Positions 36,139 to 44,397 of a stretch of DNA of 64,000 nucleotides are shown piece by piece; positions within the stretch are counted from its first letter, which is position 1, and the number at the start of each line of letters is the position of its first letter. This DNA is from an uncultured Rickettsiales bacterium (GTDB lineage Bacteria; Pseudomonadota; Alphaproteobacteria; Rickettsiales; UBA1997): NCBI GenBank assembly GCA_934747265.1, contig CAKVGI010000002.1:42994-106993 (forward strand), given 5' to 3'. Below the pieces are notes generated by a model. It was given only the letters and a program-made list of their open reading frames with translations. It did no database searches and was not told where the DNA came from. The translations under genes were made by a program, and so were the position numbers.

Positions 36139-36825
36139 TCACAATAAATTCATATTTTGATGGTTGATAATTGCATCAACCTCAAAATTTTCTAACCAAT
36201 TTCTAATTGATTCTATAATATTTGCAAAAATCAATGATAAAAATTTTTTATCAGTATCAGAAATTGCGGTATCGGTAAGTTTAACAAGTTTTGTATGACT
36301 TATTTCTATTTCTTTTGATAAATATAATAAATTTTTAATTTGATCTGGTGTTAATACTTGAATTGTAGATGTTTTTCTGATAATTTCTTTAAGATTGTCA
36401 GAATTTTTTAGCATTTTATCCAAAATATCTTTATTTAGATTATTTTCATTATTTAAATAATCTTGAATATTTTCTTTATTTAATAGCAAAAAATCCTCTA
36501 AGTTATCTTTATTTATTGTATCTTTAAAACCAAGATTACTTCTGATATCATTAATAATATTAATAATAATTGAATTTATATCAAAAGTTGTAGATTTAAA
36601 CAATATGTTATTTAAATCTCTATTAATAAAATTATTTACCACTTCATAGCATATAAATACAAATGGTATGCTTAATAAATCAGAAGAAATATTTATTAAT
36701 AAGTTTGAAACATCTGCGTCTCTATATTCTATTTTATGCACAATTAAAAATATTATTAATCCAATAATTATAGCTATTACGTAAGGAAATAATCTTAAAA
36801 TAAAATTTTTTAAATTTGTATGCAT
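36139..36825 (-). CDS. Hypothetical two-helix membrane protein
   Basis: 228 residues; I do not recognise it. Two hydrophobic segments lie near the N-terminus (LFPYVIAIIIGLIIFLIVHK and DLLSIPFVFICYEVVNNF), with a short acidic link. The remaining roughly 160 residues are helical, rich in Asn, Ile and Lys, probably cytosolic and coiled-coil-like (NLNKDILDKMLKNSDNLKEI). No catalytic motif is seen. It is convergent with the dehydrogenase gene and lies 66 bp upstream of... the ruvX end, so it is probably transcribed alone. Confidence 0.6.
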   Translation of the reverse strand: MHTNLKNFILRLFPYVIAIIIGLIIFLIVHKIEYRDADVSNLLINISSDLLSIPFVFICYEVVNNFINRDLNNILFKSTTFDINSIIINIINDIRSNLGFKDTINKDNLEDFLLLNKENIQDYLNNENNLNKDILDKMLKNSDNLKEIIRKTSTIQVLTPDQIKNLLYLSKEIEISHTKLVKLTDTAISDTDKKFLSLIFANIIESIRNWLENFEVDAIINHQNMNLL

Positions 36826-36890
36826 AATATTAATTATAATTTCTCGTTAAAATTGTATAATGCAATTTTAATAAATCAATATGAAAAATA

Positions 36891-37343
36891 TTATAAATTA
36901 TTATTCAAAAAACTTTCTAAAATATATGAAGCAGCGATTTTATCAACAACCTTTTTTGTTCCATTAAAACCAACAATATCAAGCATTAAATCCTCGGCCT
37001 CAAATGATGATAATCTTTCATCCTGTAAAAAAATAGGCAAATTCGTTGATAATGATAAATTTTCAGCAAATCTGCCTATAAACTTTGAACAGTCAGTCTC
37101 TTTTTCGTCAAAAGATAAAGGTAAACCCATAATAATTCCTTGCACCTTTTTTTCTTTAAACATTGATATTAATATGGGTATGTCCCTTTTATTTCCTTTT
37201 CTTATTAATGTTTCTACTGGCGTTATAATCTTTCTTGTAGTATCTGTAATTGCTATACCAATAGTCTTCGTTCCCACATCCAAGCTTATTAATCTTCCAC
37301 TGGAACAAATATTTAAAAAATTAATTTTGTCAGTAAAAATCAT
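36891..37343 (-). CDS. ruvX: Holliday-junction resolvase-like RuvX (YqgF)
   Basis: 150 residues. The RNase H-like fold shows LISLDVGTKTIGIAITD, IIMGLPLSF, ERLSSFEAEDLML and DKIAASYILESFL. The family acts in maturation of the 16S rRNA 5' or 3' end and was first proposed as a resolvase. The start ATG overlaps the dapB stop (TAATG), so the two are coupled. The N-terminus is about 15 residues longer than in E. coli. Confidence 0.92.
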   Translation of the reverse strand: MIFTDKINFLNICSSGRLISLDVGTKTIGIAITDTTRKIITPVETLIRKGNKRDIPILISMFKEKKVQGIIMGLPLSFDEKETDCSKFIGRFAENLSLSTNLPIFLQDERLSSFEAEDLMLDIVGFNGTKKVVDKIAASYILESFLNNNL

Positions 37344-38152
37344 TATTTTTCTATTCTTAATACATCTCTCATATTATAAAGACCAAACTTTCGTCCACTA
37401 GACCAAATTGTAGCCCTTATTGCACCTTTTACAAATGCCATAGGCGATGCAGTTCTTTGTGTTAGTTCTAATCTTTCGCCATTTCCTGCGAATAAAACCA
37501 TATAATCACCAAGAATATCTCCACATCGCATTGAAGCAAAGCCTATCTCATTGTTCTCTCTTACTGTATCTTCGTTGCAACCTCTGTTTTTTCTTGAAAT
37601 TTCACCAAAATTTAAATTCTTGCCATCAGCTACTGATTTTCCAAGCATTAATGAAGTATTTGATGGATATTCATTTTTATTTCTTGCGTTGATATCCAAT
37701 ATTTCTGTATCATATTCTTGTCTTAAAATGGAACTTGCTTCCTCTATCAAATTGCATAATAAATTAATTCCTATACTCATATTATCTGAATGTATTATAA
37801 CGCATGAGTTTGATAATTTTACAAGCTCTTCTTTTTCTTCTTCGTTTAATCCTGTTGTTCCAGAAATTAAAGTTTTTCCCATTTTGGAAGCTATTCTTGC
37901 TGATTTCATTGTTAATTCTGGCGAAGAAAAATCTATAATTGCATCAGATTCTTGAAATAATTTTTCAATATCGTCCGTTATTAGACTGTTGGTTTTTTTA
38001 TCTAATCCTAAAAAATCACCTATATCCATACCAACTTCGTCATATCCTTGTCTAACTAATGCTCCACTAATATCAAATAAATTATTATTAATGATTTCTA
38101 AGGCTAAGGCTCTTGCCATCTTGCCTCTTATTCCAGTAATACCTATTTTCAT
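37343..38152 (-). CDS. dapB: Dihydrodipicolinate reductase-like protein, active-site His residues replaced
   Basis: 269 residues, normal for DapB, which makes tetrahydrodipicolinate for DAP and lysine. The Rossmann start GITGIRGKMARALALEI, DFSSPE, SGTTGLNEEE, NMSIGINLL and the C-terminal ASPMAFVKGAIRATIW are recognisable. The catalytic segment, usually E-x-H-H-x-x-K-x-D-x-P-S-G-T, here reads DINARNKNEYPSNTS: the two histidines are N and A while the lysine is kept, and the substrate-binding SGT is SNT. Function may therefore be altered or lost. Peptidoglycan genes elsewhere in the window imply DAP is still needed. Confidence 0.85.
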   Translation of the reverse strand: MKIGITGIRGKMARALALEIINNNLFDISGALVRQGYDEVGMDIGDFLGLDKKTNSLITDDIEKLFQESDAIIDFSSPELTMKSARIASKMGKTLISGTTGLNEEEKEELVKLSNSCVIIHSDNMSIGINLLCNLIEEASSILRQEYDTEILDINARNKNEYPSNTSLMLGKSVADGKNLNFGEISRKNRGCNEDTVRENNEIGFASMRCGDILGDYMVLFAGNGERLELTQRTASPMAFVKGAIRATIWSSGRKFGLYNMRDVLRIEK

Positions 38153-38287
38153 AATACAAAACTATTGTTGTACATACTTTATATATAGGTTATTTTTTTT
38201 AAAAGTAAACTTAAATCTATAATTTTTACTAGATAAAATTAGAAAAAGCTTATTAAAAACAAAATATTGTCATTAATCTTTTTATTA

Positions 38288-38315
38288 TTGACTAATATAT
38301 TTTTTTATCTAACAA
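38288..38315 (+). promoter_or_regulatory. Possible promoter of rseP
   Basis: TTGACT (38288-38293), 16 bp, TAACAA (38310-38315), about 30 bp before the ATG. Confidence 0.35.
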
Positions 38316-38350
38316 TATTAAAATAATAAGGTAAATAATAATTTATTACA

Positions 38351-39460
38351 ATGGATTTAGTTTATACAATTTTTCAAAATTTCTTTGCATTTATAATAAT
38401 ACTATCAGTATTAGTGTTTGTCCATGAATACGGTCATTATTTAGGATGTAAAATTTGCGGTGTTAAGGTTGATTCCTTTTCTATTGGAATGGGAAAAGAA
38501 TTATGGGGTTGGACAGATAAAAGTGGTGTCAGATGGAAAGTTTCATTATTACCGTTTGGTGGATATTTAAAAATGTATGGTGATGACGACGTAGCTTCTG
38601 GAAAAGCTGATAAATCCGTAATAGAAAAAATGACAGAAGAAGAAAAAAAAATTAGTTTTTATTTTCAAAATCCATACAAAAAATTTTTAATAGTATTCTT
38701 TGGACCATTTTTTAATTTAATTTTTGCAGTATTGTTATTAACTTCTATTTATAGAATTAATGGAATAGATGATTTTAAACCAATTATTAGTGATGTTATT
38801 GAACATTCACCAGCTCAAAAAGCAGGCTTGCAAAAAGATGATCTTATAGTCTCAATAAATGAACAAAAAATAAAGAATTTTAATGAAGTTGTGAACATAA
38901 TAACTGTCAATAATTTAAAACCATTGAATATTGAAATATTGAGAAATGGAGAAAAAATCAGTGTAAATGTTCAACCAGAAATTTTTGAAACAAAAGATAT
39001 GTTTGGAAATGATGTTAAAACATCCGGAATAGGTATTGCTTCAAAGTCCAATGAAATTAAAAAAGTGAATATTTTTACAGCATTTATTCAGGCAAATAAA
39101 AGTGTATATAAAATGTGCAAAGATACTCTGATAGTTCTTGGGCAAATGATTACTGGTAATAGAAGTACTGATGGTTTAGGTGGACCTTTAAAAATTGCTC
39201 AATATTCTGGTCAAAGTTTTCAAGGTGGAATATTTGTTGTTTTATATTTTATGGCATTAATATCAGCGAATTTAGGATTAATGAACTTATTACCAATCCC
39301 AGTATTGGATGGTGGACATTTATTATTTTTTATTATAGAAATAATAATAAGAAGACCTATACCAGAAAAAGTTCAGGATAAATTATTGCAATGTGGTTTT
39401 GCATTATTGATGGCAATTATGGTCTTTGCAACATTTAATGACTTTAAAAGTTTATTTTAG
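38351..39460 (+). CDS. rseP: Site-2 membrane zinc metalloprotease RseP
   Basis: 369 residues. It cleaves membrane substrates such as anti-sigma factors. HEYGH (about residues 25-29) and LDGGH (about 325) hold the zinc ligands; DSFSIGMGKELWGW and LPFGGYLKMYGDDD are family strings. One PDZ domain (about residues 135-225) lies between membrane segments 1-2 and 3-4; E. coli RseP has two. A companion rseA or sigmaE gene is not in the window. Confidence 0.94.
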   Translation: MDLVYTIFQNFFAFIIILSVLVFVHEYGHYLGCKICGVKVDSFSIGMGKELWGWTDKSGVRWKVSLLPFGGYLKMYGDDDVASGKADKSVIEKMTEEEKKISFYFQNPYKKFLIVFFGPFFNLIFAVLLLTSIYRINGIDDFKPIISDVIEHSPAQKAGLQKDDLIVSINEQKIKNFNEVVNIITVNNLKPLNIEILRNGEKISVNVQPEIFETKDMFGNDVKTSGIGIASKSNEIKKVNIFTAFIQANKSVYKMCKDTLIVLGQMITGNRSTDGLGGPLKIAQYSGQSFQGGIFVVLYFMALISANLGLMNLLPIPVLDGGHLLFFIIEIIIRRPIPEKVQDKLLQCGFALLMAIMVFATFNDFKSLF

Positions 39461-39545
39461 TTAAAAAATAAATAAAAATTTAACATAATAATTGATTATA
39501 AAAAAAATCGTCTTATATTAATATTGTAAGAATTATGAAAAATTA

Positions 39546-40952
39546 ATGAAAAATTTAAAAGATTTAATAATTTCTGGCGTTCAGTGTTTACCAATTGTTG
39601 AAGGTGGAAAAGGCATTGGTATGTCCAATTATAATACAGCTGGAAATTTTGCAAAATGTGGTGCGGTAGGTACTATTTCTGGTGTGAATCCAGACATAAT
39701 TGATGATAATGGAAATATTATTGAAATGAACATTAAATCTACAAATAGGTTTGATAGGCATATGGAAATGATACAACATTCAATAAAAGGTATTATTTCA
39801 CAAGCTAAAAGAGCAAAAGATATTTGTGGAAATAATGGAAGGGTTCATTTAAATGTATTATGGGAAATGGGTGGTACTGAGCAAATATTAAATGAAAGTT
39901 TAGATAAGGTTAAGGGGTTGATTAATGGTGTTGTTTGTGGTGCTGGAATGCCTTATAAGCTTGCTGAAATATGTGCAAAGTATAAAGTTTATTACTATCC
40001 AATAGTTTCTTCAATGAGAGCATTTAGAGCCTTATGGCTAAGAAGTTTTAAAAAAACAAAAGAATGGCTTGGAGGTGTTGTTTATGAATGTCCTTGGAGA
40101 GCTGGTGGTCATAATGGTTTAACTAATGCTGAAGATCCGTTTGTTCCAGAAGATCCTTATGAAAGAGTTAGAGATTTAAGAATTTTTATGAATGGGGTTG
40201 GCTTACAAGATGTTCCCATTATTGTTGCTGGTGGTGTTTGGAATTTGGAAGAATATGAAAATTATATTGATAATCCAGAAATTGGACCAGTTGCATTTCA
40301 ATTTGGAACAAGGCCGATGTTAACCAAAGAGAGTCCTATATCTGATTATTGGAAAAATGAATTATTGAACTTGAAGGAAGGCGATATAAAAACTAATCAT
40401 TTTAGTCCAACTGGTTTTTATTCGTCTGCTATCAATAATGAATTTTTGCAAAGTTTATATGATAGACTAACAAGAGAAATACCATATAAAGTTGTTGCTG
40501 ATGAATTATATAATACAGAAATTGTTTGTGGTAAAACTAACAAGCATTACTTTATACAAGAAAAAGAAAAAGGCAATGTAGAAAAATGGTTGAAGGCGGG
40601 ATATACAGAAGCTTTAAGAACGCCAGACGATACAATCGTGTTTGTTTCACGAGAAACAGAAGAAGAAATTCATAAAGATATGAAAGAATGCATTGGTTGT
40701 TTGAGTTGCTGTCATTTTAGTTCTTGGAGTCAATATTTTCCAGAGCAGGGTTATAGTTGTGGAACAACTCCTGATCCTAGAACATTTTGTATTCAAAAAG
40801 CTTTGCAAAATGCTAAAAAAGGTATTTTTAATAATAAAGCATTGTTATTTGCTGGAAGTAATGCTTATAGGTTTGCAACGGATCCATTTTATAAAAACGG
40901 ATTTATTCCAACAATTAAGGAGCTTATAGATAGAATATTAACAGGAAAATAA
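39546..40952 (+). CDS. Nitronate monooxygenase-like flavoprotein with Cys-rich C-terminus
   Basis: 468 residues. The TIM-barrel part (about 1-330) resembles NMO/2-nitropropane dioxygenase-type FMN enzymes: GGKGIGMSNYNTAGNFAKCG at the start, GVVCGAGMPYKL, GGVVYECPWRAGGHNG with the catalytic-type His, and PIIVAGGVWNLEEY. The last 100 residues hold CIGCLSCCHFSSW, CGTTPDPRTFC and could bind an Fe-S cluster, which plain NMO lacks. The real substrate is unknown. No ribosome site is seen; a 3-codon ATG-AAA-AAT-TAA lies just before. Confidence 0.72.
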   Translation: MKNLKDLIISGVQCLPIVEGGKGIGMSNYNTAGNFAKCGAVGTISGVNPDIIDDNGNIIEMNIKSTNRFDRHMEMIQHSIKGIISQAKRAKDICGNNGRVHLNVLWEMGGTEQILNESLDKVKGLINGVVCGAGMPYKLAEICAKYKVYYYPIVSSMRAFRALWLRSFKKTKEWLGGVVYECPWRAGGHNGLTNAEDPFVPEDPYERVRDLRIFMNGVGLQDVPIIVAGGVWNLEEYENYIDNPEIGPVAFQFGTRPMLTKESPISDYWKNELLNLKEGDIKTNHFSPTGFYSSAINNEFLQSLYDRLTREIPYKVVADELYNTEIVCGKTNKHYFIQEKEKGNVEKWLKAGYTEALRTPDDTIVFVSRETEEEIHKDMKECIGCLSCCHFSSWSQYFPEQGYSCGTTPDPRTFCIQKALQNAKKGIFNNKALLFAGSNAYRFATDPFYKNGFIPTIKELIDRILTGK

Positions 40953-41058
40953 AAAACATTGGGCGTTGGAGGCCGCTGTAATTTATTTCTATCAATTGAG
41001 ATAGTATTTTATTCAATTACTGACCCAATGCTTTTTGTTAACAACTATAAAGTTATTA
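40951..41058 (-). ncRNA. Structured small RNA, copy 1 of a two-member family
   Basis: Minus-strand promoter TTGACA (41095-41090), 16 bp, TAATAT (41073-41068). The RNA is about 108 nt. Hairpin 1: GUUAAUAAC...GUUGUUAAC, 9 bp. Main stem: GCAUUGGG...CCCAAUG, ending in a run of U (40956-40951) as a terminator. Inside are GUAAUU...AAUUAC and a CUAUC/GAUAG tip, plus an unpaired GCCUCC (40973-40968). Copy 2 at 49796-49906 keeps the design with base-pair changes on both sides. The 3' end touches the stop codon of the convergent flavoprotein gene. The roughly 280 bp between genes hold nothing else. Confidence 0.7.
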
Positions 41059-41228
41059 ACAAATATTATATTAAACTTATAATTGTATTTGTCAAGCAAT
41101 TTTTAATAATTATAATTTTATTCTAGAATAGATAGCATCTATTTTGGTTTTATTTATTTTTGATAAATTAATAATTTCTTCTAAGTGATAATATTTATTT
41201 ATATTTAATGGCTAGATAGTTATTATTT

Positions 41229-42014
41229 TTAATAATCAACTTTTACAAAATATAAACCTTGTGGTGGCGCTGTTGGTCCTGCTTTGGTTCTATCTTTTGC
41301 CTCTATTATATCTTGAAATTGCTGTATAGACGTTTTTCCTAAACCAATATCAACAAGTGTGCCAACAATATTTCTAACCATATGATGTAAGAAAGATTTT
41401 GCTTCTATTTTAAAAATAATCTCTTCACCATTTTTGAAAATTTCTGCTTTATCTATTGTTTTAATTGGGCTTTTTGCTTGACATTCGCTATCTCTAAATG
41501 AACTCCAATCTCTTTTGCCAATTAAAAATTTTGTTGCCTCTTGCATTTTATAAAAGTCTAATTCTCTATATACCTGCCAAACTCTGTTATTTAATAATGC
41601 TGTTGGTTGTCTTCTATTGAGTATTATGTATTTGTAATATCTTTTCTTTGAGGAAAATCTAGCATGAAAATTTTCATCAACTTTTTCGCAATCAATAATT
41701 GAGATATCTTGCGTTTGCGTATTTGTTAATAAATATTTGCAATTAATTTTTGAAATAAATTCACTTTTTAGATAAAAATTTATAGCTGACATTAATTTAT
41801 ATGGATCAAATTCTTTTTTTAAATCAAAATGTGCGACTTGCCCTAATGCGTGAACGCCAGCATCGGTTCTACCAGATCCAAAAACTTCTACATTTTCTTT
41901 TGTTAACAGTTTTATTGCCTGTTCTAAGCTACTTTGAATTGTAAATTTATTATTTTGTTTTTGCCAACCAGAATAATTTGTTCCGTCGTATTCAACAATA
42001 ATTTTATATCTCAT
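41229..42014 (-). CDS. truA: tRNA pseudouridine(38-40) synthase
   Basis: 261 residues. It converts uridines 38-40 of the anticodon arm to pseudouridine. The start IIVEYDGTNYSGWQKQ, the catalytic aspartate in GSGRTDAGVHALGQVAHF (about residue 52), NARFSSKKRYYKY-like FHARFSSKKRYY and FLHHMVRNIVGTLVDIG are diagnostic. It is monocistronic; an AT-rich gap with sRNA copy 1 separates it from the flavoprotein gene. Confidence 0.96.
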   Translation of the reverse strand: MRYKIIVEYDGTNYSGWQKQNNKFTIQSSLEQAIKLLTKENVEVFGSGRTDAGVHALGQVAHFDLKKEFDPYKLMSAINFYLKSEFISKINCKYLLTNTQTQDISIIDCEKVDENFHARFSSKKRYYKYIILNRRQPTALLNNRVWQVYRELDFYKMQEATKFLIGKRDWSSFRDSECQAKSPIKTIDKAEIFKNGEEIIFKIEAKSFLHHMVRNIVGTLVDIGLGKTSIQQFQDIIEAKDRTKAGPTAPPQGLYFVKVDY

Positions 42015-42089
42015 GTATATTGCAAATTTTTATTTTTTACTTGAATATAATACCAACATAATTAAAATAATATAAAAAACAATAATTAT

Positions 42090-43343
42090 ATGAAATTTTT
42101 ACTAAAAAATGTTTTGTTAAATAATAAAAAACAAGATATTTTGATTGAAAATGAATTTTTTTCAAAAATTGATAATGTGATTAATGAACAATCCGATGAA
42201 ATAATTGATTGCACAGATAAAGCTATTCAACCAGCTTTTTACAATACTCATACTCATGCTGCTATGAGTTTATTGAAAGGATTAGGCGACGATAAAGAAC
42301 TTTTTAGTTGGTTAAGTGAAGATATTTGGCCGGTTGAAGCAAAGTTAACCGATGAAGACATATATATTGGTACAAAGTTTGCAATTTTAGAAATGATAAA
42401 AAGCGGAACTGTATTTTTTAATGATATGTATTTTTCTCAACCATCAATAATGAAAGCTATTGATGAAATGGGAGTTAGAGGTGCGGTTTCTATTGTTGAA
42501 TTTGATATGTTCAATAAAAATGATACGGAAAAGAAGAAAAAAGATACATTGGAATTTTTAAAGATTAAGAATCCTTGTGAAGATAGAATAATCAAAGTTA
42601 TTTCTTGTCATTCAGTCTATACGGTTTCAGAAGAATTGTTGAGTTTTGCATCTAAAATAGCAAAAGAAAATAATATGTTTTTGCATATACACGCATCTGA
42701 AACGGCAAAAGAAGTTGAAGATTGTATTAAAAAATATGGTGTATCACCAATAAAAAAATTAGAGGAATTGGATTTATTGACCGAAAAAACGATATTAGCA
42801 CATTGCGTTCATTTGAATGATGAGGATATTGAAATTATTAATAAACACCACACAAAAATAGCCCATTGTCCCGTTTCAAATTTAAAATTAAATTCTGGAA
42901 AAATGGCATTACAAAAAATGTTAGATAATGGATGTTTTATAACACTAGGAACCGATGGTTCATCGTCAAATAATAGTTTGAGTATGATTGATGAAATGAA
43001 AATATCAGCATTATCCGCTAAGGATCAAAATAATTCGCCAACAGCTGGTAAAGCAAATGATATTTTTAAAATTGCTACGAAAAATGGAGCGGAAGCATTT
43101 AATATAAATGCTGGCGAAATTAAAAAAGGAAAGCTTGCTGATTTTGTTTTATATGATTTGAACAATTATCATATGCAACCAAATTACAATATTATATCAA
43201 ATATAGTTTATTCTGCGGATAATAGCGTTATTACAGATGTATTTTGTAATGGAAAACAAATTATGAAAAATGGTAAAGTTAATAATGAAAAACAAATTAT
43301 TGAAGACTTTAAGAGTTGTTTTAATAAGTTAATTCAAAAGTAA
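42090..43343 (+). CDS. Amidohydrolase, likely S-adenosylhomocysteine/5'-methylthioadenosine deaminase type
   Basis: 417 residues of the TRZ/ATZ-like metal-dependent deaminase family. Metal ligands are NTHTHAAMSLLKG (about residues 54-66), LHIHASETAKEVE, LAHCVHLND and TLGTDGSSSNN; the WP motif FSWLSEDIWPVE is typical. Such enzymes deaminate methylthioadenosine or S-adenosylhomocysteine, feeding methionine or purine salvage; other amidine substrates cannot be excluded. It is monocistronic, followed within 10 bp by the tRNA-Cys CCA end on the opposite strand. Confidence 0.85.
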   Translation: MKFLLKNVLLNNKKQDILIENEFFSKIDNVINEQSDEIIDCTDKAIQPAFYNTHTHAAMSLLKGLGDDKELFSWLSEDIWPVEAKLTDEDIYIGTKFAILEMIKSGTVFFNDMYFSQPSIMKAIDEMGVRGAVSIVEFDMFNKNDTEKKKKDTLEFLKIKNPCEDRIIKVISCHSVYTVSEELLSFASKIAKENNMFLHIHASETAKEVEDCIKKYGVSPIKKLEELDLLTEKTILAHCVHLNDEDIEIINKHHTKIAHCPVSNLKLNSGKMALQKMLDNGCFITLGTDGSSSNNSLSMIDEMKISALSAKDQNNSPTAGKANDIFKIATKNGAEAFNINAGEIKKGKLADFVLYDLNNYHMQPNYNIISNIVYSADNSVITDVFCNGKQIMKNGKVNNEKQIIEDFKSCFNKLIQK

Positions 43344-43352
43344 AACTAAGTT

Positions 43353-43427
43353 TGGAGGTCGGGGTCGGAATCGAACCGACGCATAGAAGCTTTGCAGGCC
43401 ACGGCATTACCACTTTGCTACCCGACC
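43353..43427 (-). tRNA. tRNA-Cys (GCA)
   Basis: Acceptor GGTCGGG (43427-43421) pairs with CCCGACC; anticodon loop CTGCAAA; T arm GTCGG-TTCGATT-CCGAC. The discriminator is U, as expected for Cys, and CCA is encoded (43355-43353). The anticodon stem has one T-T mismatch. A promoter with TTGACT (43470-43465) lies upstream on the same strand. Confidence 0.95.
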
Positions 43428-43537
43428 GAACTGATATTAATATTATTATATTCTAATATTTTTTAGTCAAGCAATTTTTAAAATATTAAAAATTATTAAT
43501 CTCAATATGTAGTAGTATTTTTGGAAATTGTTTTGAA

Positions 43538-44392
43538 TTAATGATGTAAATTACCAATATTAATATTTAGATAATTAGCAAATTTTTCTAACAATTTATA
43601 AATTATAAGCAAGATTAAGATATACGTATACAATTCAAGAATTTTGATAAAAATTGAATCTTTTTTAAATCTTTTGCCAATAAGTAGCTCATCAAAAAAT
43701 TTTTTTCTTTCTGGTGTAATTTTTACTTGTAGATCCTCATAATATTCATATTTTCGTCGCTCATTCCTTTTGTACATATCATCAAAAATATATTTTCTAA
43801 AATCATTAAACAATTTTTGATATTTTTTTGATGGTGAAATTCCATTTCTTAAATATAATTCCCAACTTTTAGCAAAATTTTCCTCCTCTTCCTCTGTGAA
43901 AGAGCCTCTTGTAAAAAAATGATCATATTTTTTACTATATGCATCCGATCTGCTTCTTACTAAATCAACTATCCTTCTAAAATCCTGAAAAGCTTTTACA
44001 TTTCTATTAATAGCAACGAAAGCTATTAAAAATCTTAAATAATGTCCAAATTCGTGTATAAATGTTGTTGTAGTTAAATCTTTTCCGTTTAAGTATATTG
44101 TTGCAATTCTGACTTTAATTGGGGACTTAAACCACTTTTTTTTAGTAATTATACGAGTTTCGCATAATCCGTACGCCAACTGCATATCATCATCTATTTC
44201 TACACTTAGAGGTAAATAATTATATAATTGTTTTACGGATAAACTATATCTTTTTGCTAAATTTTTATAAATCATTTTCACCATTTTAAGATTATATTTT
44301 GTAATTTTTCTAGAATAAACTTTTTTTAATGGCTTTTTAAATTTTTTAGCAATTTTTCTTAGAGATAAATAATTTTTAACATTGTCAAACAT
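43538..44392 (-). CDS. Putative zinc metalloprotease with C-terminal membrane anchor
   Basis: 284 residues; family not recognised. A HEXXH zinc motif lies in TTTFIHEFGHYLRFL (about residues 112-126), with a candidate third ligand in ENFAKSWELYLRNG about 60 residues later, the gluzincin arrangement. The N-terminal 60 residues are very basic and a hydrophobic anchor (FIKILELYTYILILLIIYKLL) lies near the C-terminus, so it would be tail-anchored with the catalytic part in the cytosol. It lies 5 bp after polA and may share its transcript. Substrate unknown. Confidence 0.6.
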   Translation of the reverse strand: MFDNVKNYLSLRKIAKKFKKPLKKVYSRKITKYNLKMVKMIYKNLAKRYSLSVKQLYNYLPLSVEIDDDMQLAYGLCETRIITKKKWFKSPIKVRIATIYLNGKDLTTTTFIHEFGHYLRFLIAFVAINRNVKAFQDFRRIVDLVRSRSDAYSKKYDHFFTRGSFTEEEEENFAKSWELYLRNGISPSKKYQKLFNDFRKYIFDDMYKRNERRKYEYYEDLQVKITPERKKFFDELLIGKRFKKDSIFIKILELYTYILILLIIYKLLEKFANYLNINIGNLHH

Positions 44393-44397
44393 AACAA

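Noticed and set aside
40951..41058. Small RNA copy 1 read on the + strand, with GGAGG
   Set aside because: The second copy has a T run only after the minus-strand stem, and both have minus-strand promoters, so the minus strand is the transcript.
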